Assembly (NCBI GenBank): GCA_003254885.1
Contig: QANT01007580.1
Coordinates: forward strand, 1-64,000
DNA: 64,000 bases
Source of the DNA: Purshia tridentata
Lineage: Eukaryota > Streptophyta > Magnoliopsida > Rosales > Rosaceae
Direction of reading: 5' to 3'
Part shown: positions 35,737-51,891 of the stretch, one piece after another
Layout of the letters: each line of letters begins with the position of its first letter
How positions within the stretch are numbered: position 1 is the stretch's first letter
Notes under the pieces: model-generated
The model's input: only the letters and a program-made list of their open reading frames with translations
Databases searched by the model: none
What the model was told of the DNA's origin: nothing
Program-made: the position numbers and the translations under genes

Positions 35737-38602
35737 CTAGAAATAAGTACAACTCCAAGACCTCTTTCTGACCATACTGCAAAACACAACTCAAAATCCA
35801 ACAATGAATCCCAATACCGTGCTTGCGTAGAGCCATAATTTTTCATACTTATCTTCATCAACTGCATATTCTTTAACTTTTGAATCCCCATTATCATGTG
35901 TTAAGCACTGAGTTGGCAATGGAGGTCCAAAAAGTTCTGAGTTCCCTTCATACATGGTTGGATCATTGAAGGTTTGGAATTGGTTGGTTGATGGAATAGG
36001 CCCAAACAAGTTGTTATATGACAAGTTCAATTTGCTCAGTAAAGTAATAGAGGTCATGCTTGAAGGAATTGGACCCTGAAGATGGTTACTTGATAGATCA
36101 AGACTTTCTAATCGCTGCAAGCGTCCAATACTCTCTAGTATTCTTCCCGTGAGTTGGTTTCGGGACAAATTTAAAGCAACCAAAGTTGATAAATTCATTA
36201 ACTCTTCTGGTATATCTTCTGATAAATTATTTCTCGACAAGTCTATACTGTTCAGCAGTTGAAATAGACTTGTATAATGCTCATATTGTATCCCTTTCAC
36301 ATTCAACTCCAAATACTGATTGTCTGGTAAATATGGGATAAGGTGAAAAGCAGACATGGTACCCACAGATTTCATGGCATCAAGGTTTCCCAGACATTTA
36401 GGAATAGGACCTGATATATTGTTATGAGAAAGGTCTAGAACTTTAAGTTGGGACAGTTGACATAGTTGTTCAGGAAGGCTTCCAGTGAACATGTTGGCTC
36501 CTAGGAGTAAATATGAGATAGAAGTTAGATTTTCTCCAATCCATTTGGGTATTGTCCCAGAGAACCTGTTCCCCCCAAGATCAAGTGTAAGTAGTCCTGC
36601 ACAACCTTGCAAGGATGGATTGAGCTCCCCAAAAAGATTATTGCTGCTTAATCTCAACCAGACAAGTGAAAATTGTGAGCATATGGAGCTTGGAATGGTA
36701 CCAGATAGATTGTTTTTGGACAAATCTAAGAGCCTCAGTTTTTGCAAACCTATCCATTGAACTGATATCTTTCCAGTTAAATAATTGTTGGATAGACCAA
36801 GAGAAGCCAAATTTTTCATTCTACTAATGGAAGGTGGAATGCTACCATTTAGATAGTTCTTGGATAAATCTATATTGTTCAACCATGGCATCTCTAGGCC
36901 GATGTCTAAGGGAATTGGTCCAGAAAATTTGTTGTTCCCCAAGTAGAGCTCTGTCACATTTGGCCAGAGTGGTAGGGAACCCTCTAAGAAGTTGGAACCC
37001 AAGTCGATGATTGCTCTAAAGTTAAAACTTATTGAATGAGGAAGCTCTCCTCTTAAGTGATTGTTGGAGAGATCTAACAGGACAATTTTTGAAAATTTCC
37101 ACAGCCACTCCGGTATGGTATTGAAAATTGTAAGGTTCGTGAGTACCATAAAAGAAATTTCTTTCTGAGTTTTGAGCCAAGCAGGAAAGGAAGAATTCAA
37201 TTGGCAGTCCCTGATTTCTATGGACACTAGACTGAAGAGAGGAATCCAATCATGTCCCACATCAAAAACAAAAGATGTTGAGGACAATGAAAAATGTTCC
37301 AATCTAGAGAGATTATGAAGATGGCTTTTAGACATCACCCCTTCCCATTGATTAATCCAAGAGAAGCAATGAATTTAATTCTGTAAGTTGTCTTATACTT
37401 TCAGGGATGGTGCCACTCATCAGATTGGAGGAAAGGTCTAGTGCCCTCAAATGTGACAGATTCAAAACTGACATTGGGAATGGACCAGAGAATGCATTAT
37501 AGGAGAGAGAAAGAGTTTCCAAATGTTTCAGGGATCCCAAAGAATCTGGCAAACTCCCTCTAAGTTTATTCATACCCAAGTCTAATGTTTCTAAGCTTAT
37601 ATTACTGCATCCAGATAAAGCATCAAGAAATTCCTTTATTTCCCCACTTATAAAATTGACTGATATAACTAAAGTCTGCAGGCTGAAAAGGTTTCCCCAT
37701 GCAATTTGGGAAATGGAGCCAGTAATTCCACAATCTATGAGTCCTACTTTCACAAGGGTACTAATGTTGAATAGCCATGGAGGAAATGAAGAGTTGAAGT
37801 AGTTAAATGACAGATCAACGACCATAAGTGATGTAAAATTTACAAATGGAAGTGATTGAGGGAGGCCATGGAGTTCACAGAAGGGCAAGTGCAACTCTAG
37901 CAGTGAAGAAAGAATATGCACAGAAGGTAGCCAATAAGTTGTTGCCTTGCTAAGGTTCATGCCTCCCAAACCCAGGTATTTCGAGGAAGAGAGACCAGAG
38001 AGCCAATTCAAATCTGAAACCCAAGGATATATTAATAATGAACCAGAAGTGAGATCAAGATGGAGCAAGTTTGAGAGATTTCCAAGATGAGGAGGGACCA
38101 TTCCTCCAAAAGATGAGTAGGAGAGGTCAAGGTACCTCAATTTCTTGAATGAACCTATGAAACTTGGAATAGGAATACCATGGAAATGGTTGTAACTCAA
38201 ATTCAAGTAATTCAAATATGTCAAGTAAAGCAAAGAAGGATTTATCTCACCACCTAAGCATGGCCACCTAGGAGTTGCTGAGTTAGCTTCTCCAAAATAA
38301 AAATTTGGTGGTCGGTTGCTGAGGTCAAGCCTGATAACACTGCCTGTTTGGTTGCTGCAGCATATGCCAATCCACTTGCAGCAGTCTTCCCCAACCCAAG
38401 ATGAAAGCAGAGCTAAAGGATCTTCAAGGCCTTGTTTGAATTTAAGGAGGGCCTTCCTCTCCTCCTCAATGCAACCCACTTTGAAATTCTCAACACTGGA
38501 GTTGGCCATTGATGTGGCTTCAAGGAAAATAGAATATTCAGTTAAAAGAAGAATTAGGAAAGCCGGTAAAAGAAGTTGAAAGGAAGCTTTGCTGCTAGCC
38601 AT
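35737..38602 (-). pseudogene. LRR receptor-like protein (Cf/EIX type) gene with a frameshift and a premature stop
   Basis: Intronless. Start ATG at 38602 gives a signal peptide (SFQLLLPAFLILLLTEYS), the LRR N-cap (CIEEERKALLKFKQGLEDPL, WVGEDCCKW), then many extracellular LRRs. The first frame runs to a stop at 37352 after 416 codons. A second frame overlaps the break and continues the LRRs to 35791, so about one extra base near 37350 (GATTAATCAATGG, expected G-N-Q-W) splits the gene. At 35791-35793 a TGA stands where family members have Trp in the membrane segment (GFIVGF-stop-VVFCSMVRKR), and the usual short basic tail ends at 35737. Intact relatives bind ligand outside and signal through SOBIR1-like partners. 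Both lesions may be real, or sequencing errors; a pseudogene is favoured because there are two. Confidence 0.8.
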
Positions 38603-38637
38603 TGTCCCTCTATAAACTCATCATCTTTAATTGAATG

Positions 38638-38647
38638 CTATTTATAA
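38638..38647 (-). promoter_or_regulatory. TATA box of the receptor-like protein gene
   Basis: On the minus strand the sequence reads TTATAAATAG about 35-45 bases upstream of the ATG at 38602, a normal distance for a short leader. The promoter core seems intact although the gene is broken. Confidence 0.55.
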
Positions 38648-39166
38648 GTCAAGAGGATTGGCTTCCTCTCACCCTCCCCTTTGAAAGTTTATTTGATCTA
38701 ATTTTGTATGAGTGATGTATAAATCCAAGTAGAAGAAAGCAATAAAATTAGTCCTAATACTAATTTTTTGTAATATGTAGCCATCCGAAAGTCCACAGTA
38801 GTTTATTACCCTGCATGTATACATTGAAGACCTACAAGATTCTTAGCTCTTCAAGTAGAATCATTGTTATTGAATATATTTTCTGCAAATAATAAACTGT
38901 CAGTGTCAGATTACAAACTTCTCTAAATGATATTCTCTGCTATTTCTTTGAAGCCTCCAATTGATGCTATTTACTGAATAACAAATTTGTTTGACTATGA
39001 ATCCCAATAACAGAAGGAATATCTCTCAATAGTCAATACTAACTCTGAAGTCATTGGCTTATGATCATTTAATATCTCTCAATAGCCATGCATGCCTCTT
39101 TTATATATTTATATATCATTGATCAATGCATAAAGTGTTGAAATTCTGACCCCAAGAATTGGTGAA

Positions 39167-39246
39167 TGTGGCTTCATGGAATATAATATTTAGCAAAGAA
39201 AACAAGAGAAAGAAGCTGAAAAGATGATTGTACTGCTAACCAAGTA
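39167..39246 (-). pseudogene. Relic of a second receptor-like protein signal-peptide region
   Basis: The plus-strand string GTGGCTTCATGGAATATAAT through GATTGTACTGCTAACCA aligns with 38513-38602 of the receptor-like protein gene (GTGGCTTCAAGGAAAATAGA through GCTTTGCTGCTAGCCAT). That part codes the signal peptide. The match is gapped and no LRR frame continues, so this is a fragment of a decayed tandem copy. Confidence 0.5.
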
Positions 39247-40805
39247 ACCATACCAGATTGATTCAAAAGAATATAAGCATCAACTTTCAGTCTTCAACAT
39301 TCTGACTGTGGGGGTTGAGGCCTGGTCAAGTCATCTGGAAATGGAAAGACCTTACACTTAAATAAGAGGGAGTAAGTGAAAAATAAGTAAAAAATCTTAC
39401 TGGCTTATTCACTCTCCAAGTGGACTGATTCTTTTTAAAATATTTTCTGCAGGTAAATAGTAAGTTGCTAATAAGCCTACAACATAAAAAACTGCTGGGT
39501 GCTACTGGACCACTGCTATCTGGTCATCCAATTGCCTGAATTGCTTCCCCTCTTCAGACCAACTCTGTTTCTCTTTAATATTAATCCATTCCCCAATTTT
39601 TTTGGTAACCAAGTGAATGAATCTATACTGAGTACTGTGATCGTAAGTGCATGTATTGACAGTATTGTAGAATGTTGTATATTTGTTTTATTCTATAATT
39701 CGGAGGACCTGGTTTGAGTAATTGAATTATGATTAGAGTAAATTACAATTCAGTACCTTAATTGATTGGAGTTTTGCACTTTGGCCCCGTTCAAGTCGAG
39801 AGAAATGATCGTCTAAAGACGCGGACCTCTTGTAATGGTTTCACGTATATTCGCGGCTACAGCTTGCTTCGTAATTAAATAATAATAGAAAATTAATAAA
39901 AGATGTAATGATGATGAATATTAAAAAGGGGATCCACTTCCTGACTCTCAGCTACTCAAAGTCAACCCCCTCCTCGCCCCACTACTTTATGTTGGATTTG
40001 TCTTTTAGTGCTCTTTTCTACATTTTCTATCCGCATGTTCGCTCATTGACTACAAACCCACGTCATCATCAGCTTCCCATTACTAGTTTCTCTCTCCGAA
40101 GGTTTTGCTACAAAGCGGGCGCCCTTCTATGCTTACCATAAACTCTACCTCTCTCCCATTTTCTATATTTTTTAAAGTCATTCTTTATCATTTTTGCCGA
40201 TAGAAAGAAAGAACTACAATTAAAAATTTCGACTACAAATTGATCTTACATGATCAAAGGTGAAAACCAAATTTCCATACTTTCTGAAATGGGATTGTCT
40301 ATAGTGCTTCTTTTATTAGGCCAAACACTAGTCCAAAATTTATTTTCTTGTCAATGTGGTACTCATGGTTTCAGAGTTCCTCATCATCTTATGATTCTTA
40401 TGACAAACCAAATCTCATTAAAAAAAATATTTACCTTCTTTTGGTGAGTCCCCACTCCCCATTCTAATAAAACAAAAAATCAAGGCAGGTGTCAACCACA
40501 CGACACACCTAAGAAAGAGCCCATGGCAAGAAATGAGGAGAGAGTGGCACCCAATCCTTGCCCACCTGGACGAAACCTGGGTGGAGGGTGCCGGGTGCGC
40601 AGGATAAGAGTGGCAAACTCTATGCTCTGAGTCACCAATTTGTCATGGTCAGCGTCACTAATTCCCACAAAGCCCCCTTTTTTAGTTTTATACTTTATAC
40701 TTTGGGTGGGATCAGATTTCTGATTTCTAAGAATCATCGCATTTACTCTTCAAAAGTTGAAAGACAGAGCCTTTCTCAAACTCTGAGCACACAAGAAGCA
40801 GAGCA
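39247..40805. other. Spacer and promoter of the Nudix hydrolase gene
   Basis: No gene seen in 39247-40500. At 40540-40600 an imperfect inverted GC-richer patch (CCCACCTGG ... CCTGGGTGG) occurs. 40700-40805 is the probable leader of the downstream gene. No clear TATA box was fixed. Confidence 0.4.
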
Positions 40806-43421
40806 ATGGAGGATCTGCCCCCTGGTTACCGTCCCAACGTTGGCGTTTGCCTCATTAACTCTGATAATCTGGTACCCCCATCTTCGTTTTTCTTCTTAAT
40901 TTATCAGAATACCCGCTTATTCTTTAGTTTGATTTGCCTTTTGGTCGTGTCTCGTTTATGGGTTAGATTAACTGTGAACTGATTTTGTTGTTGTCACTAT
41001 TATTATGTTAGAGATCAGTGACAAAAGCTGGCACTTTTTGAACTAACTTTGGTCCCAATTCGTTTTTGGTTTGTTTTATCTTGTTGGATTTTTGAGCCTT
41101 GCTTTTTCTTGCAGATTTTCGTTGGGTCTAGATTGAATGTTCCTGGAGCATGGCAGATGCCACAGGTAGTACCATGTACCAACACTATCAATTACCACAT
41201 GATGGCTTAAAATTATGTATTGTAGAATATGTGAAGAGTAATGGTCTGTTTAAACCTTTCTTTTCTTTTTTAACTGAATTATGTTTAATATTTACTGATG
41301 TGAATTCAGAATGGTTTGCGTGATTTGTAAACTCGAAAAACTTAAATTGTTGACCATCCTGGAGGACATTTGATACATGCCAAAATAGTCTCTTCATCTT
41401 AAAAACCTTTGGCTTCCTCGCATTTGCAAAGCATTCATAATTGGTTTGTGTTCATCTGGCTATATAAATTAATGGAAAACCTTTTCACATGGCAAGTTTT
41501 TCGCCCAACATCTGCAGAAACTTTACTTATAGCTCAGGCCACAAAACCTTAATGGTGTCCAGTTCTCTTATGTGTAGAGGAAATTTAGGTTTCTTGGATG
41601 TAGTACAGCCTCTTTCAAAGTCTATATATGGTGTCGACCACTACTATAAAGGTTGAACTTTCTCTGTAATTGTTTTGCTTTGTTTGTGAGCATTCTCAAT
41701 TTCTGTTGTTTTGTTGAATTCCTTCGGTTTAGCTTAGTTCGACATTAATCTTCTTAGTTTTTTGGATCCTCAATCTCAGGGGGGTATTGAAGATGGTGAA
41801 GAACCCAAATCTGCAGCTATTAGGGAACTACGAGAAGAGACGGGGATACAGTCTGTTGAAATTATTTCTGAGGTTTGTATAGAGAACTGGAAAAACTCCA
41901 TACAATTGTGTTACTCATAGTGGATGTGCATGTTTATTTATTTAGTAAAGTCATGATTCTCATTATTTTCATTCTTAAAAACTCTTAGCTTTCTGAATAA
42001 TTATTAGATAAGTCTTAACTCAAAACAAAAGCTCTGTTTTTGGAAAAATATTAATACAAAAAGACAAAGAAGGTGAACCAGGCCAAGATTTATTTTAGAG
42101 GTAGTCACTAACCATTGTGATGCCGTATTCGATGTGCTCTTTGTACTTGATTTTAAAATCTACCCTCACCATTTTGAAAATACTGAAGTTGTACAACTCC
42201 AGTTATCGTGATTTGTGAACTAATCCCTCGGATGGAGTTCAAAGCTTTTAAGTGATAGTCAAAATCTGTTGCATCCCTAGTTTAATAACTATGCTGAGCA
42301 GCTGATGTAACATATCAGTCAATCAATTTTTCACAGTTATGATTGATGTTGGTATTGACAGGTTCCGAATTGGTTGACTTATGACTTCCCACCTGCCGTG
42401 AAGACCAAAGTTAATCGGCTCTGGGGAGGTGAATGGCATGGGCAAGCACAAAAATGGCATGTCTTTCTTCCTTCACATGCACACACTTCATGTCCTTCTT
42501 CTTTTGCTTTCCCTTCCAGTTTCATATTGGTCTCAGAACAAAAGGAAAAAAAACTCACAAATTTCTTTTAGAAATCTTAATCTTTCAAGCATTTTAGCAG
42601 TTACCCTGTGTTTGGTTCTCTATGAGAACCGTGCAGAGGGTATATTTTTCCTAGGATATGTCCTACTACTACAAACTTTTGTCTGTAATATTGTATCATG
42701 TATGGCAATCCTAAGTAGAATCACATGTTTAGATATCTTGTTGACTTGAACTGATATTTAATAAGGAGTGTTGTTTTAAGGCTTGAGTGTAGTTTTATAT
42801 TTTTAATAAGACTGCAGTGAAAAAATTCCATCAGAAACTGAGTCAGTGAATATTACACATCTGACAGATTAAACTTTTTAAATGATTATGGAAATTGCAG
42901 TGTACTTTTCCTTGTTCAACAGGGTCCAGCCTGGTTGATAAAATTTTTCAGTTGTTAGAATGTGCTTCCTTTGCTTGTGTAAATGTGTAAATTTATCTTT
43001 AAGGTCTCTGCCGATAGATCTACATGGTTATATTACTAGATTCTTTATGTTTATATGAGTATCCGAATGGTTGGAAATAAGAGATGTAGCCTAACAACGA
43101 ATCTGGGTAATTGTCAGGTTTCTTATGAGATTCACAAAAGATGACAGTGAGATCAACTTAGCTAATGGGGAAGCTGATCCAGAATTTGCAGAGTGGAAAT
43201 GGGCTAGCCCTGAAGAAGTTATTGAGCAGGTGCGCTGAAAAATTATCCTTCCAGTTAATTAATTTCATCATTAAGATTTATGGACGTAATCAGATATGGG
43301 AGATTATTGATTACAGGCAGTGGACTACAAGAGGCCAACATATGAGGAAGTTATGAGAACCTTCAAGTCCTACTTTGACGGAAGTTCTTTATCTGCAAAA
43401 TGTAAATCGACAAAATGGTGA
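40806..43421 (+). CDS. NUDT25: Nudix hydrolase 25-like, diadenosine polyphosphate hydrolase
   Basis: Six exons: 40806-40871, 41115-41165, 41780-41872, 42362-42456, 43118-43229, 43317-43421, coding 173 residues. The Nudix box is complete: GGIEDGEEPKSAAIRELREE followed by TGI, at residues 40-62, matching GX5EX7REUXEEXGU. The start MEDLPPGYRPNVGVCLIN and the segment GGEWHGQAQKWFLMRFT are those of plant and bacterial RppH/ApaH-type Ap4A hydrolases. It cleaves dinucleoside tetraphosphates, probably in the cytosol since no targeting peptide is seen. The intron after 42456 begins GC, not GT: only a break inside the Trp codon (AAA TG/G TTT) keeps the frame and the conserved QKWFL. All other introns are GT-AG. 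Length agrees with Arabidopsis NUDT25. Confidence 0.92.
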
Positions 43422-43932
43422 ATGTTGTTTGGGTGCTTGTGTAGTTATCTCCATCTTGTTCACTCATTTTACTCTTTGAATTTAGATCAAGTACAAGTAG
43501 GACTCTTGCTTTTTTGTAAATGATAATGAGAGAACTTTAAGTTAGATATTTTAATTGTAATAACAATAAACTCTTTGTGGAATGACTTAGTTGCTTTCAA
43601 TTGTTTTGTCTTGAATAACGATTGCAAAGTGTATCAAAACGAATGGGGGAAAAACCGAAAAGGGTCAAGGTCAAGGACTTGAATTTCTTCCGTCTATATA
43701 TAAAATATTAGGCTTTCTCTTTCCTCTCCTTACGTTGACTTCCTGGTCTTAATTATAGGAAAGTAAGTCGAGAATTATTTACATTAAACAATGTAGTAAA
43801 CCAGTAAGGTTTTTTTTAAATCTAACTAAAAATGAAAAGAAGGATAAAAAGTAAAAAACCACGCCGAGTAAACCGGTTTTTAACAGAATACGAGTCCATG
43901 GCTGCCACTGCCCACTCCTAAAACCCCAAAAA

Positions 43933-45283
43933 ATGGCGACCCCAAAACCTCAACTATCCCTTCACCTTCATTCTCAAAACTTGGGAGAGCAAAGACAAAA
44001 ACGCATAATGTGCAAGCTCAGAGACGCCATTTTGACCCGTTTTGTTGCTTCAGAACCCTCCAAACCCATCAACTCCGAGCACCTTAAGTCCCTCATGGAA
44101 CGCCGCCTCCAAGAGCTCATCCCCAGTATCGACATCCCCACTCACCCCCCTTATGCCTCGGTAACTGTCACTTTAATTGGCATATCAAAAGTAATTTTCT
44201 TGTTTTTGAAAGCAGATTTCAATTTTTTGTAATTACTTTTCTTGTTTGCTTTTTAGTGAGTTCAAAGTGATTAGCTTTACGATCCCAAAAAAATCAAATG
44301 ATTAGCCTTGAGAAGCAAGAAAAGTACTTTTATAGAGCGTTTTTCTTGGTGTGGGTAATGTATGTTTCTTGGTTTTAGTGATTTTGTTTGCTTGTTTTTT
44401 GGGGAATGTAGATGATACAGACGGCAATAGAAGAGCTGAATGAGGAGGGTGGGCCGAGTGAGGTGGCCATATCTGAGTTTATCAAAAGGGACTACAAGGA
44501 TTTGCCATTGTCGCATGAGGGTTTGTTGAGGCATCATCTGAGGAAGCTTTGTGAGAGTGGGGTGGTTGTGGCTTTGGATGGTGGGAGATACTGTCTTTTG
44601 GTTGAGAATGGTGATGATAGGGGGTGTGTTGAAGAGAGGGTACAGGGTAGATGGCTTGGGAAAGGGATGATGGAGGAAAAGAAGAAAGGGGAAGAAGGGC
44701 AAAACGAGGTGATGGGAGGACTTACTGAAGAAAAGCAAGAGCATTTTGAAGTGATTGAAAAACAATGTGGAGCAGAAAGAAAGCAAATGGAAGCTAGTGA
44801 GGGACAATTTGAGGTACTGCTACTGACGCTTTTTTTCTGCCTTCGGTTCCCCTCACATTTTTAATTGCTTGTAAATCTTTGTTGTTGGTGACACAGTTTT
44901 GACTTTCTGTTTGAATTTTGTTAGCAATGCCGTTCTCATATCATCATTGGTGCATCTTACTTGTATTTGCTGGTTATATCTTGTTTTTTGCTTTTTAAGG
45001 GATTTGTTGCTACAGGCAACTTTTTGTTTTCATCATTAGCACAAACGTAAATTTTTGCCGATGGCAACATTGTGTGTGTGATTTCTGTTTGATAATGCAG
45101 AGGGCAAACATGGAGTTGGATGTGGAAGGGAGTTTGAAAGAAATACTGGCATTCTTAGATTATAATCAAGAAGAAGCAAACAATAATAAAATGACGAAAG
45201 AACATATTGAAGCTGGGGTGTGTGAAAATGAATTGATAAAAGAACATAATCATATAGAAGAGCGGAAGTGCAGAGATATATAA
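43933..45283 (+). CDS. Linker-histone (H1/H5, H15) domain protein, possible C-terminal frameshift
   Basis: Three exons: 43933-44160, 44412-44813, 45101-45283, coding 270 residues. The H15 winged-helix domain is at about residues 72-142, starting THPPYASMIQTAIEELNEEG and including SEFIKRDYKDLPLSHEGLLR, preceded by a helical N-terminal region. The rest is acidic and Glu/Lys-rich. Such plant proteins bind nucleosomal or AT-rich DNA in the nucleus. The frame closes at RKCRDI-stop (45281). Another frame is open from 45258 to 45623 and continues with a similar Gln/Glu-rich style (IYKQNEAQAQQMEV), so a one-base indel near 45258-45281 may have cut about 110 residues from the protein. This could be real, or an assembly error. 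Confidence 0.8.
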
Positions 45284-45623
45284 GCAAAATGAAGCACAAG
45301 CTCAACAAATGGAGGTCAATGAAAATCAATATCAGTTGCAAGCAGTACAAATCAGAGATGTTGGAGAAGTAAGAGTCCCAGGGCAAATTATTGAAGTCAG
45401 AACTGAGATATTGGAATTATGTTGCAATGGTGTCGGTGGTGGTGAAAACGTGAGGACCCAACTTGGTGCATCATGTTGTGGTGGAAGAAAAAAAGAAGTC
45501 AGTCTGGGAACTGGTGGAGCAGCGGCAGCAACAAAACATACTTGTGAAGAGGACTGCTTGCCGGAACAACATCAACAGCAACCAGATGTCTATGGGTCTG
45601 ACCACATGAGGACCAAAAACTGA
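45284..45623 (+). other. Probable out-of-frame continuation of the H15 protein gene
   Basis: This frame is open without interruption from 45258 to the TGA at 45621-45623 and is compositionally like the C-terminal tail before it. It lacks its own promoter signals. It may be the genuine C-terminus displaced by an indel, or 3' untranslated sequence. Confidence 0.45.
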
Positions 45624-46353
45624 AAATTTGTCACACATTTAATTCTGTAGCTCTGTTTTAGTATATTCTGGTAGTTATCTGATTCCCTTTAAAATAGACA
45701 GTTATCAGTTGTGCTGTTTGCAGGACCCCTGATTGTATTTTAAGAAATAAAAAAAAAAAAGTTATATGAAATTATGAATAAGCCACCCAACGATGCTGGA
45801 TGGCTATTTGACTAATGGCTTTGTTATTGCCTTTGCCCGTAGGCAATCTTTGGTAGTTGACTATTATCAGATAAACTGATGACACGATTCTTAGTATGAA
45901 TATTTTTTCAGTCTAATCACTAGTGTAACAAAACAAACATATCTTCAGACTTCTGGACACATACGCATTAGATATGCATTAGATATGTTTGTGATGTTAT
46001 CATGTTGATTTATAACAAAATAAATGACTTTGTAGAAATAACGTTCTTAAATAATCTTATCAGAAAAAATAATTATGATTATAAATTTATAATAACTTAA
46101 AATAAGTAAGAAATATTTATTATTTACAATTACTCTTCTATTGATTGGCTTTTATTACAAAACCTGGTGGGTCGAACGGAAAGGCAAAACCAAACCAACC
46201 GCTAAAGTGTAAACAGTAGAGAGTAAACCGTCAAATGAGTCGAATCGAAATGGTTTGACATCTCGATCTGGGACATATGCCAATCCAGAAAACATAGTAC
46301 AGATAAAAGCGGGTAATAGATTCTCAGTGATCCGATCACTCATCACATTAGAT
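45624..46353. other. Spacer and promoter of the MAP kinase gene
   Basis: AT-rich 3' flank of the H15 gene, then a more GC-rich stretch from about 46160 that is the likely leader of the MAP kinase. There is no gene in it. Codons upstream in frame with the kinase (46255-46353) lack an ATG. Confidence 0.45.
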
Positions 46354-50617
<4,264 letters not shown>

Positions 50618-51891
50618 AGGATTGCAGCAGCAGCAGAAGCAGCACCACCACTACCACCATACCAATGGTATTATACTTCTGATAAGATAGCTACATGTGG
50701 GATGCCTTTATTTTGTTCGCTAGGCCCATAACCTGTTTTGTGGGTGGTTGCCTCTTTTTATAGTCCATAATGTATTGTCTTTTATGTATAACATTTATTG
50801 GCGACATTTTATTTTTATTTTTTCTTTTCGAGAGAGAAGGGAAATGCCACCGACTTTTAGTTGTTATACTCTTTCTTAAGTCCCCGAAACAATGTCACAG
50901 TTTACACAATTATAAACTGATCCTTATGTAAGAGAATACTTGACAGTTGAGACCATAGCATTGGTGATTATAAAATGAGTGTATGGAAGCCAAAATGTTT
51001 ATGCGATTTTCAGCTAGACAACCGATCAAACAGGTGGTGTGGCTTTTGGGCTAATTCGAGAGACTGGAAAGTGGCCGGAGATTAAGCAACTTGGGCCGGG
51101 CCCATATATGATGTTCCATGGTTCGGAACCCTCCGGCCTACATCGTTCCAAATTTTCTGCAAATGTTCTCTTTTATTTTTTTGGCCAGGGTTTCTGCAAA
51201 TGTTCTTTATATATTCATATTATGTTGATAATTTTGCTTGGATGGTCGATTGTTTATGAAATTCAACACTTTTGATTTGGTGGTCCTTTGCTATTATTTT
51301 TTCTTTTCTATGGAGTATGTACCTTTGAAAACCAAAAAAATATCAAATTCTTAATCAAATCAGAGACATGACCAATTTAATTAATCAAATTTAAAAAGTC
51401 CCACTTCGATTTTGTCTTCCTAATTTCCCGGGTTTCCTTCACGTTGAAGAAGATTCTCTGCAACAAAATCATATTTTGCATCTAGGTTAACAAAAACAAA
51501 AAAACACCAATCGGCAGTGATCTTCTTAAACAGGAAAATGCCTTGTCTGCAAAGTAGCTTGTTATTATCATGAAGGAAAATTAATTTGGTGGGTTTGGGA
51601 TTTAAAAATTCTTCTATTAATTAAATTTTTGACAAGTCAATGACGATGAACTACTAATTTAGAAATCATTGTTTGCATATTCTATTGACGCGTACAAATA
51701 TTAAAATTATGACTACCCTCTACCTGTTTGTTGTTCAAAGTTGTAAGTACCAATGCATTTATTTCTTGTTTATTACAGTAGTATTATAAATAATAATAGA
51801 TTTTGCGCCCCTTAAGGCCGATGTAATATTCCTAGCAATATATGACAATGATGACCTTATGCGAAGCTTGATCGGTGTTAATTAAACTCTA
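50618..51891. other. Spacer and promoter of the first carboxypeptidase-like gene
   Basis: The MAP kinase 3' flank runs to about 50900. An open stretch at 51039-51275 shows no family similarity. ATTATAAATA at 51783-51792, about 100 bases before the ATG at 51892, is the best TATA candidate. Confidence 0.45.

Noticed and set aside
42374-42749. Longer frames reading through the Nudix exon 4 into the intron
   Set aside because: The conserved Nudix-family sequence stops at QKW and resumes at 43118; the read-through is intronic.
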